A stretch of DNA of 64,000 nucleotides, from assembly GCA_003235325.1 (NCBI GenBank), contig QJWQ01000039.1, positions 62,001-126,000 on the forward strand, read 5' to 3'. Position 1 is the first letter of the stretch. Every line of letters starts with the position of its first letter. The notes beneath the pieces were generated by a model. That model did not search any database and had not been told where the DNA came from. It saw nothing but the letters and a program-made list of their open reading frames with translations. This document shows, one piece after another, positions 8,339 to 15,497 of this stretch. This stretch comes from Gammaproteobacteria bacterium (GTDB lineage Bacteria > Pseudomonadota > Gammaproteobacteria > Pseudomonadales > Porticoccaceae). The position numbers and the translations under genes are program-made.

Positions 8339-9585
8339 TGGCCATCGAAAAATACCTTGCGCACTACGCGGAACCCGAGTGTCAATTACTGAAACCACTG
8401 CTGAATGGGCCGCCCGAACATCATCGATACCGACACCCACTTTCCGATACCAACCATGAATGGCAATATGTTCTGGTAATTCCCGCCTATGATGAAAAGC
8501 CGGAATTTTTTGATCGATTGGCTGTGACGCTTCTGGCACAGCAGGCAGTTTTATTGATACTTGTGGTCAACCAACCGGATACCCTGTCGTCGGCCACCGA
8601 AGCCAACCATAATCTCGTTCGCCACCTGCAGCAGAGAACGACAGGCCTGGGACAGGCAGGCCATTTAAGTCTAGGGCAAATACAAGATACTCACAGCGCC
8701 CTGCTTACGGTGCGGCGAATTGATCGCCACCTGCAGATCCCGGCCGGACAGGGCGTCGGCCTGGCAAGAAAAATCGGTGCCGATATTGCCACCTGGCTGA
8801 TTTATTCAGGGCGAATCGAATCCCCCTGGATTTTTTGCACTGACGCCGATTGCCACTTGCCTAGCAACTATTTTTCCGGCGCAAAAAACGCGGGAACCGC
8901 AGCTGCTGTCGTTTTTCCGTTCCACCATGTCTGCCCAGGTGATCGCCTGGGGTACGCGACCCGACTCTATGAACTGTCACTGAATCACTATGTCGAAGGC
9001 CTTCGCGGAGCGGGCTCACCCTACGCGTTTCACACCGTCGGCAGTATATTTGGCGTTCACTCTCGCCATTACTGCCAGGTCAGGGGTTTTCCCAAAAGGG
9101 CGGGAGGTGAGGATTTTTATCTTCTCAACAAGCTGGCAAAAACCGCACCAATACGACAACTGGACCAACCCCTGATCAGCATAGAGGCCCGTCTTTCCGG
9201 CCGTGTACCCTTTGGCACCGGACCCGCTGTCAATCAAATCCTGGCAATGACAAACCCTGCCCTGGATTTCCGGTGTTACAACCCTGTAATTTTTACGGAA
9301 CTTGGCCATTGGCTATCAGCATTACCGGCTCTCAGACACATCCTGCTGGAGGACTTGCCCCTATCGAATTCAGTCGTTAACTTGCTGAATTCGATGGGTA
9401 TCCAGGTTGCACGGGATCACGCTCTGAAACACAGCAAATCTGTTGACGGCTTTGTCAGGCAAATGCATATCTGGTTCGATGGCTTCCGCACACTGAAATT
9501 AGTCCATGGCTTACAACGAAACGGCTATCCGCCCGTCGCCATTGGCGAGCTTTACGATCTGGATTCGCTGGACCCGAAGACCTGA
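8338..9585 (+). CDS. GT-A fold (family 2-like) glycosyltransferase
   Basis: A 415-residue soluble protein. The order of motifs is that of a GT-A nucleotide-sugar transferase: an N-terminal strand YVLVIPAYDE (44-53), GLARKIGAD (141-149), a metal-binding DAD (169-171) in FCTDADCHLP, and GGEDFYLL (256-263) with the Glu-Asp pair at the expected catalytic-base position. No membrane segment or signal peptide is seen, so it should act in the cytoplasm. ATG at 8338 overlaps the miaE stop; an in-frame TTG three bases earlier is possible. Donor and acceptor are unknown. Close coupling to a tRNA-modification gene is unusual for a glycosyltransferase and is discussed in the findings. No surface-polysaccharide genes lie nearby. 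Confidence 0.8.
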   Translation: MAIEKYLAHYAEPECQLLKPLLNGPPEHHRYRHPLSDTNHEWQYVLVIPAYDEKPEFFDRLAVTLLAQQAVLLILVVNQPDTLSSATEANHNLVRHLQQRTTGLGQAGHLSLGQIQDTHSALLTVRRIDRHLQIPAGQGVGLARKIGADIATWLIYSGRIESPWIFCTDADCHLPSNYFSGAKNAGTAAAVVFPFHHVCPGDRLGYATRLYELSLNHYVEGLRGAGSPYAFHTVGSIFGVHSRHYCQVRGFPKRAGGEDFYLLNKLAKTAPIRQLDQPLISIEARLSGRVPFGTGPAVNQILAMTNPALDFRCYNPVIFTELGHWLSALPALRHILLEDLPLSNSVVNLLNSMGIQVARDHALKHSKSVDGFVRQMHIWFDGFRTLKLVHGLQRNGYPPVAIGELYDLDSLDPKT

Positions 9586-9828
9586 ATTCTTCCCGTTCGA
9601 ATATCCGTTTGATAAATAGCGATCACCAGCCTGTGTACCGGTAATCTGAACGCGGGGGAAGCCAGGCAATGTAAATAGAATAACAGGTAATATCTGAAAG
9701 TTTGTGAGTGGCGGAAACCCGGGGTCGTGTGGAAAAATCGAATTTGGCCCGGTTTTTGATACAAGCCGATTTTATTCACCCACCATTTTTTCAGAATTAA
9801 TAATTACCAAACCCTTAAATGGAAACGG

Positions 9829-9845
9829 TTACCCTGTCTGGGTAA
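9829..9845. promoter_or_regulatory. Palindrome TTACCC-N5-GGGTAA upstream of GNAT gene
   Basis: Perfect 6-base arms around TGTCT, about 60 bases before the GNAT start. Size and symmetry suit a dimeric repressor or activator site, but no regulator gene is adjacent and the binding protein is unknown. Confidence 0.4.
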
Positions 9846-9864
9846 ATAATAAACCCGACTCAAT

Positions 9865-9887
9865 TGATTCAAAAGATTTGCGAATCA
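9865..9887. promoter_or_regulatory. Palindrome TGATTC-N11-GAATCA at GNAT leader
   Basis: Perfect 6-base arms separated by 11 bases, ending five bases before the Shine-Dalgarno of the GNAT gene. It could be an operator or an RNA hairpin near the ribosome site. Assignment is from symmetry only. Confidence 0.35.
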
Positions 9888-9902
9888 GATTAAGGAGTTA
9901 AA

Positions 9903-10370
9903 ATGAGGATTTCGTTGATCGATGGTAGCGAAGCTGAAGAGATCGCGAAACTGGCTGTATGCCTTACCAACGAGATTATCGAACGCACCGGGGTCAGGCA
10001 TTTCAATGTTGACCAGGCACTGGCCATCGACCTCTGCAAGCGCTATGTTGAAAGCGGCCAGTACAGTGTACTGGCCGCCCGTGAGAGCAATATCATTGTT
10101 GGCTTCGGTGCTCTCTGCGAAAGTCGTTCGCTCTATGCGGAAGGTACTTTTGGCATAGTACAGGAGTTCTATGTTCGACCAGAGTACCGCTCCCGGGAAG
10201 TCGGTAAAATGCTTATCGAGGAAATAGTTAACTTTGCCAGGCTCAGGTCCTGGAAGAGACTGGAGTTGTGTACGCCACCCACGCCGGAATTTGATCGCAC
10301 TGTCACATTCTACAAGTCAAATGGCTTCCAGATTACCGGCGGCTATAAGATGAAAAGGGAGATTGCCTGA
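9903..10370 (+). CDS. GNAT family N-acetyltransferase
   Basis: A 155-residue single-domain acetyltransferase, presumed to transfer acetyl from acetyl-CoA to an unknown amine. The core strand-helix FGIVQEFYVRPEYRSREVGKMLIEEIVNFAR (about 88-118) is the acetyl-CoA motif A in a degenerate form, RSREVG instead of R/QxxGxG/A; the C-terminal ELCTPPTPEFDRTVTFYKSNGFQ fits motif B with the usual FYxxxGF. Start ATG follows AAGGAG at ideal spacing. It stands alone between two non-coding stretches with its own palindromic leader and a terminator behind, so it is a single-gene unit, possibly an acquired one. Substrate unknown. Confidence 0.85.
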   Translation: MRISLIDGSEAEEIAKLAVCLTNEIIERTGVRHFNVDQALAIDLCKRYVESGQYSVLAARESNIIVGFGALCESRSLYAEGTFGIVQEFYVRPEYRSREVGKMLIEEIVNFARLRSWKRLELCTPPTPEFDRTVTFYKSNGFQITGGYKMKREIA

Positions 10371-10457
10371 CTGGCAGCGTTGTAATAGGAATAGGCTTTC
10401 ATCTTTACGCTATTGGCGTTTTACGCTGAAGCCGATTCGGATGACGATTTCACAATA

Positions 10458-10489
10458 AAAAAAGGGCCGAAATTAATCAGCCCTTTTTT
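10458..10489. terminator. Bidirectional terminator between GNAT gene and aceF
   Basis: AAAAAAGGGC at 10458-10467 pairs with GCCCTTTTTT at 10480-10489 around a 12-base loop. A-runs on one side and T-runs on the other let it serve both the rightward GNAT gene and the leftward aceEF transcript. Confidence 0.85.
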
Positions 10490-10520
10490 AATGGAGGCAG
10501 GTTTTTAGTGTATTAAAATC

Positions 10521-12479
10521 CTAGAGCAGCATCCTGCGCAGGTCACCGATAATAGCCACCAGATAAGTGAAAAAGCGGCCGGCGTCTCCGCCATTGATCA
10601 GGCGATGATCGTAGGAGAGGCACAGTGGCAGCATTTGTCGGGGCACGAACTCCTTGCCATTCCAGACCGGTTGTACCGACGCCTTGGAGACACCCAGAAT
10701 CGCTGCCTCAGGGGCATTGACGATGGGCGTAAAACCTTTGCCACCCATGGCGCCCAGGCTGGAAATACTGAAACAACCACCCTGCATTTCGTTGGCTGTC
10801 AACTTGCCCGCTCGCGCCTTGCCGGCCAGATCGTTGATTTCGTTGGCCAGTTCCCAAAGACCTTTCTTATCGGCGTCCTTGATGACGGGAACCACCAATC
10901 CTCGGGGTGAGTCCACCGCCATACCGATGTTGACGAATTTTTTCTGTATCACCTTCTCGTTGGAACTGTGCCAGGAGCGGTTAAACATCGGATTCGCCGC
11001 CAGGGCCCTGGCACAAGCCAGCACCAGGAAGGGCATGGGTGTCAGCTTGGTGCCGCGTTTTTCCGCTTCCGCCTTGAGGCCCTTGCGGAATTCTTCCAGA
11101 TCTGTAATGTCGGCGTCATCAAACTGGGTTACCGCCGGTACGTTAAGCCAGTTCCGCGACATATTGGCAGCGGTAAGCCGCGAGATCTTGGCCAGAGGCA
11201 CTTCCTCGATCTCGCCGAACTTGCTGAAATCGGTATCCGGTACCGGAGGAATACCGGAACCGGACGCCGCTCCGGCAGCAGCTGCTGCGGGTGCACCTGT
11301 TCCGGCACCAGCCAGGGCCTGTTTTACGTAGGCGTTGACATCTTCCTTCTGGATCCGCCCACGGGCACCTGTGCCCTTGACGTTACGCAGGTCGACACCA
11401 AGCTCGCGAGCCATCTGCCTGACTGCCGGACCGGCATAGATCTCAGATGCCGGCGCCTCAGGCTGGGCCAACGCACCAGCTTTACCGCTCGCAGCGGGTG
11501 CTGCTGGTGCTGCAGTAGGTGCTGGCGCCGCTGCAGGAGCCGGAGCTGCGGCCGCCGCGGCGGGTGCCGGGGCTGCTGCAGGGGCCGCACCAGCGGCGGC
11601 GATTTCCGCCACTGCAGTGCCCGTCTTGACCTTGGAACCTTCAGACACCAGCAATTTCTGGATTTTGCCGCTGAATGGGCTGGGCACATCCATGGTTGCC
11701 TTGTCGCCCTCGAGGGTCAGCAGGGTATCTCCCTCTTCGACGTCGTCGCCGGCCTTAACGGCAATTTCAATGACATCGACCTCGTCATCAGTACCGAGAT
11801 CGGGCAGATTGACCACTTGCGCGCCCGCCGGCGCTGCCGCCGCGGCCGGAGCAGGTGCTGCAGCCGGGGCCGGGGCTGCAGCCGCCGGTGCCGGGGCTGC
11901 TGCAGGCGCCGCTCCGCCGGAAGACACTTCAGCCACGGCAGTTCCAGTCTTCACCTTGGACCCTTCGCTGACCAGGAGTTTTACGACAGTGCCGGAAAAC
12001 GGGCTGGGCACATCCATGGTCGCCTTGTCGCCCTCCAGGGTTAACAGCGTATCGCCTTCCTCGACGGTATCACCCGGCTTGACGGCAATTTCAATGACAT
12101 CGACCTCGTCGTCTGTACCAAGGTCCGGCAGATTGACCACCTGCGCGCCCGCCGGCGCTGCAGCCGGCGCTGGCGCCGCTGCCGGAGCTGCTGCAGCCGG
12201 TGCAGGGGCAGGAGCAGCAGCCGCGGGCGCAGCAGCTGCACCGCCAACCGCAATCTCGCCGACCACCGTACCGGTCTTGACCTTGGCCCCTTCTGCCACC
12301 GACAGGGAAACAATAGTTCCGGAAAAGGGGCTGGGCACATCCATGGTCGCCTTGTCACCCTCGAGGGTCATCAGGGTATCGCCTTCCTCGACGGTATCAC
12401 CCGCGGCAACAGCCAACTCGATAAGATCAACTTCGTCGTCTGTGCCGAGATCTGGTAGTTTAATTATTTCGTTCGCCAC
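10521..12479 (-). CDS. aceF: Pyruvate dehydrogenase E2, dihydrolipoamide acetyltransferase
   Basis: The 652-residue core of the pyruvate dehydrogenase complex; it carries the acetyl group on lipoyl-lysine arms from E1 to CoA. Three near-identical lipoyl domains lie in the N-terminal half, each with EGDKATMDVPSP (first lipoyl Lys43; the others near 159 and 271), joined by long Ala/Pro linkers. Then come the peripheral subunit-binding domain (about 353-392) and the catalytic domain ending in SYDHRLINGGDAGRF with the active-site His. Three lipoyl domains equals the E. coli count; many Pseudomonas relatives have two. Starts 18 bases after aceE in the same operon. No lpd (E3) gene follows. Confidence 0.97.
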   Translation of the reverse strand: MANEIIKLPDLGTDDEVDLIELAVAAGDTVEEGDTLMTLEGDKATMDVPSPFSGTIVSLSVAEGAKVKTGTVVGEIAVGGAAAAPAAAAPAPAPAAAAPAAAPAPAAAPAGAQVVNLPDLGTDDEVDVIEIAVKPGDTVEEGDTLLTLEGDKATMDVPSPFSGTVVKLLVSEGSKVKTGTAVAEVSSGGAAPAAAPAPAAAAPAPAAAPAPAAAAAPAGAQVVNLPDLGTDDEVDVIEIAVKAGDDVEEGDTLLTLEGDKATMDVPSPFSGKIQKLLVSEGSKVKTGTAVAEIAAAGAAPAAAPAPAAAAAAPAPAAAPAPTAAPAAPAASGKAGALAQPEAPASEIYAGPAVRQMARELGVDLRNVKGTGARGRIQKEDVNAYVKQALAGAGTGAPAAAAAGAASGSGIPPVPDTDFSKFGEIEEVPLAKISRLTAANMSRNWLNVPAVTQFDDADITDLEEFRKGLKAEAEKRGTKLTPMPFLVLACARALAANPMFNRSWHSSNEKVIQKKFVNIGMAVDSPRGLVVPVIKDADKKGLWELANEINDLAGKARAGKLTANEMQGGCFSISSLGAMGGKGFTPIVNAPEAAILGVSKASVQPVWNGKEFVPRQMLPLCLSYDHRLINGGDAGRFFTYLVAIIGDLRRMLL

Positions 12480-12497
12480 AACTATTCACCTTATGAG

Positions 12498-15146
12498 TTA
12501 TGAGTAAAGAGGATTGGGTTTTTCAGGATCGAGACCGAGGTCAACGATTGCTTTCTGTACGACGGTCTTATCGATCTTGCCCTGTTGAGCAAGGGCACTG
12601 AGCGCACACACCGTGACGTAGTTACGATCGACTTCAAAGAAGGCGCGCAATTTGGACCGCGTGTCGCTGCGACCAAAGCCGTCAGTGCCCAGAACATGGT
12701 AATCCCCGGGGATATACGCTCTTAATTGTTCAGAGAAGGATTTCATGTAATCCGTGGCAATGACCACTGGCCCGTCCTGCCCCTGTAATTGCTGGCTGAC
12801 GTAGGGAACCCTGGGCGTTTCGGTGGGGTGCAGCATGTTCCAACGGGTGGCCGCCAGAGCTTCTCTGGTCAGGGCATTGACACTGGTGACACCCCAGATG
12901 TCGGAATCCACCTTATACTTCTCCTTGAGTATCTTGGCCGCTTCACGTACTTCGGTGAAAATGGTGCCAGCACCCATTAACTGTACCTTCAGTTTGCCTT
13001 TGCCACCATTCTCGAACTTGTACATTCCCTTGATAATACCCTCTTCCGCACCTTTGGGCATTTCCGGGTGCTGGTAGTTTTCATTCATGGTGGTGATGTA
13101 ATAGAAGCAATTTTCCTTGTCCTGGTACATTCGCTTCAGACCGTCCTGAATTATCACCGCCAGCTCGTAGCTGTAGGTGGCGTCATAGGTACGGCAATTG
13201 GGGATGGTGTTGGCAAGGATATGGCTGTGGCCATCCTGGTGCTGGAGGCCTTCACCGTTCAATGTGGTGCGACCGGCGGTGGCGCCAATCAGGAAACCCC
13301 GAGCCTGCATATCGCCAGCCATCCAGGCCAGATCGCCAATACGCTGGAAACCAAACATGGAGTAATACACGTAGAATGGAACCATGGGACAGTCGTAGGT
13401 ACTGTAGGCCGTGGCCAGTGCAATCCACGCCGACATGGCACCTGCTTCGTTAATGCCTTCCTCGAGAATCTGTCCCTTCTTATCCTCCTTGTAGTACATG
13501 ATCTGGCCGAAATCGTGGGGCACATACTTCTGGCCCGCAGATGAGTAAATACCCAGTTGCCTGAACATACCCTCCATACCAAAGGTCCTGGCCTCGTCGG
13601 GGACGATGGGCACAACACGAGCGCCGATTTTCTTGTCCTTGACCAGGTTGGTCAGAATTCGAACAAAGGCCATGGTGGAGGAAATTTCCCGTTCGCCAGT
13701 GCTCTCAAGCTGTTTGCGGAAAACATCCAGGGCAGGCGTTTCCAGAGCCTGGAAATCAGCCTGTCGGCTGGGGATTGGTCCGCCGAGCGCCCCGCGCTGC
13801 TTGCGCATGTAGACCATTTCCGGACTGTCCTCAGCCGGGCGATAGTAGGGAACACTGGCGAGTTGATCGTCGGGCACCGGAATGCCAAAACGATCCCTGA
13901 AATTCTTCAGGCTCTCCATGTCCAGCTTCTTCACTGAGTGTGTGTCCATGGCGGCTTCACCGGCCGAACCCAGACCGTAGCCTTTGACGGTCATGGCCAG
14001 GATACAGGTGGGCTTACCCTTGCTCTCTACGGCCTCGGCATAAGCCGCATAGACCTTGTAGGGGTCGTGCCCGCCGCGGTTCAGGTACTTGATATCGTCG
14101 TCCGAGAGATCCTTGGCCAGTTCCAGCAATTCAGGATAGACACCAAAAAAGTGCTCGCGAGTATAGGCTCCGCCCATGTTTTTGCAGTTTTGCAGTTCAC
14201 CGTCGACAATTTCATCCATACGTTTCTGCAACAGGCCGGTCTTGTCTTTTTCCAGGAGCGGGTCCCACAACCGGCCCCAGATCACCTTGATTACATTCCA
14301 GCCGGCACCGCGGAACACGCCTTCGAGTTCCTGGATAATCTTGCCGTTGCCTCGTACCGGGCCGTCCAGGCGCTGCAGGTTACAGTTGATCACAAAGATC
14401 AGGTTTTCCAGTTCCTCACGGCCAGCCAATGAGATGGCGCCCAGGGTTTCCGGTTCATCACACTCGCCGTCACCCAGGTAAGCCCAGACCTTGCGATCGC
14501 CTCTCGGCACCAGGCCACGGGCGGACAGGTAGCGCATGACATGGGCCTGATAAATGGCAGAAAGCGGACCGAGGCCCATGGATACTGTGGGGAACTGCCA
14601 GTAGTCGGGCATCAGCCAGGGGTGGGGGTAGGAAGACAGTCCCTTTTTATCCACCTCGCGACGGAAATTTTCCATGTGGTCTTCGGTAAGACGACCTTCG
14701 AGGAAGGACCGGGCATAAATCCCCGGCGCCACATGGCCCTGATAAAACACCAGGTCACCCAGGTGATTTTCGCTGCGGGCGCGGAAAAAATGGTTGAAAC
14801 CCACGTCATAGAGGGTCGCGGACGAGGAAAAACTGGCGATGTGCCCACCCAGGCCCTCGTCATTTTTGTTGGCCCTCATCACCATTGCCAGCGCATTCCA
14901 GCGCACCAGGGAACGAATGCGACGCTCCATAAAAAGGTCGCCGGGAAGACGTTTTTCGCGGCTGGGTGGAATGGTGTTGCGAAAGGGTGTAGTCACCGCA
15001 TCCGGCATGGGAATTCCGGAGTCTGTTGCCTTGTTCAAGAGTTGTTTGATTAGGAAGCCAGCTCTTTCTTCGCCCTGGTTTTTAATAACGGAGGACAGCG
15101 AGTCAAGCCACTCCTGGGTTTCTGATGGGTCATTATCCTGATGCAT
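12498..15146 (-). CDS. aceE: Pyruvate dehydrogenase E1, homodimeric type
   Basis: The thiamine-diphosphate enzyme that decarboxylates pyruvate and acetylates the lipoyl arms of AceF. From ATG at 15146 it has 882 residues, normal for the homodimeric E1, beginning MHQDNDPSETQEWLDSL like E. coli AceE. The ThDP/Mg motif GDGE...NCN is visible (AYLGDGECDEPE to FVINCNLQRLDG). An in-frame GTG at 15164 would add six residues and is less likely. The gene is first in aceE-aceF, with a promoter (15230-15258) and an operator-like palindrome just upstream. No pdhR gene is adjacent. Confidence 0.97.
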   Translation of the reverse strand: MHQDNDPSETQEWLDSLSSVIKNQGEERAGFLIKQLLNKATDSGIPMPDAVTTPFRNTIPPSREKRLPGDLFMERRIRSLVRWNALAMVMRANKNDEGLGGHIASFSSSATLYDVGFNHFFRARSENHLGDLVFYQGHVAPGIYARSFLEGRLTEDHMENFRREVDKKGLSSYPHPWLMPDYWQFPTVSMGLGPLSAIYQAHVMRYLSARGLVPRGDRKVWAYLGDGECDEPETLGAISLAGREELENLIFVINCNLQRLDGPVRGNGKIIQELEGVFRGAGWNVIKVIWGRLWDPLLEKDKTGLLQKRMDEIVDGELQNCKNMGGAYTREHFFGVYPELLELAKDLSDDDIKYLNRGGHDPYKVYAAYAEAVESKGKPTCILAMTVKGYGLGSAGEAAMDTHSVKKLDMESLKNFRDRFGIPVPDDQLASVPYYRPAEDSPEMVYMRKQRGALGGPIPSRQADFQALETPALDVFRKQLESTGEREISSTMAFVRILTNLVKDKKIGARVVPIVPDEARTFGMEGMFRQLGIYSSAGQKYVPHDFGQIMYYKEDKKGQILEEGINEAGAMSAWIALATAYSTYDCPMVPFYVYYSMFGFQRIGDLAWMAGDMQARGFLIGATAGRTTLNGEGLQHQDGHSHILANTIPNCRTYDATYSYELAVIIQDGLKRMYQDKENCFYYITTMNENYQHPEMPKGAEEGIIKGMYKFENGGKGKLKVQLMGAGTIFTEVREAAKILKEKYKVDSDIWGVTSVNALTREALAATRWNMLHPTETPRVPYVSQQLQGQDGPVVIATDYMKSFSEQLRAYIPGDYHVLGTDGFGRSDTRSKLRAFFEVDRNYVTVCALSALAQQGKIDKTVVQKAIVDLGLDPEKPNPLYS

Positions 15147-15229
15147 AAGCGTGCCGAATCCCACTATAGTTATTGGTTAATATTAAGAGGCTGCTGAGTT
15201 GCCGCCTCGTTGGTGAGAACAGAAGCGTA

Positions 15230-15258
15230 ATCTAACCAAATTGTATCGACCAGGTCAA
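15230..15258 (-). promoter_or_regulatory. Sigma-70 promoter of aceEF
   Basis: Read on the minus strand: -35 TTGACC (15258-15253), a 17-base spacer, and -10 TTAGAT (15235-15230). This predicts a transcript start near 15223 and a leader of about 77 bases before the aceE ATG. Assigned from consensus match and ideal spacing. Confidence 0.6.
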
Positions 15259-15266
15259 AGATTGCT

Positions 15267-15283
15267 ATTGGCCATGGACCAAT
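15267..15283. promoter_or_regulatory. Palindrome ATTGG-N7-CCAAT upstream of aceE promoter
   Basis: ATTGGCCATGGACCAAT lies eight bases upstream of the -35 element. The half-sites match those of the GntR-family regulator PdhR (ATTGGT-N3-ACCAAT), but the spacing is two bases longer, so a PdhR/FadR-like factor is only a suggestion. The position just above -35 would suit an activator or an upstream repressor site. Confidence 0.4.
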
Positions 15284-15497
15284 GATTACCCTCTGGTTTT
15301 CTTGTGGATCTTTCACTGAACAGAAAGTGTTCATGATCAAGTTTCAGGAATGCCTGGTTAGAGTTATTGTTTTAGCTAATTGTTATTGTTGCAGACTAGT
15401 GTATACGAGGATAGACCATAACGCATTTCGCTCAAGTAAAAAACCCCGCCTTTTCCGCACCCGGGTTCAACATCCGGGCCTTAAGGATCAGTGGAAA

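Larger units (their letters stand above)
9586..9902. other. AT-rich intergenic region before GNAT gene
   Basis: About 317 bases between the glycosyltransferase and the GNAT gene. Base composition shifts to AT-rich in the right half (9760-9900), unlike neighbouring coding DNA. It holds two inverted repeats described separately (9829-9845 and 9865-9887) and a strong Shine-Dalgarno AAGGAG at 9892-9897. I see no terminator hairpin for the miaE operon and no RNA gene. Confidence 0.5.
15147..15497. other. Intergenic region upstream of aceE
   Basis: About 350 bases between the aceE start and the end of the M16 peptidase gene. It contains the aceE promoter and palindrome described separately. Near the right end, CCCGG-N9-CCGGG at 15460-15478 followed leftward by a run of six T at about 15438-15443 may act as a weak terminator for the peptidase gene. 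Nothing else is recognised. Confidence 0.45.

Noticed and set aside
11617-12507. Ala/Ser/Pro-rich open frame antisense to aceF with internal repeats
   Set aside because: Its repeats are the mirror of the three AceF lipoyl domains and linkers.
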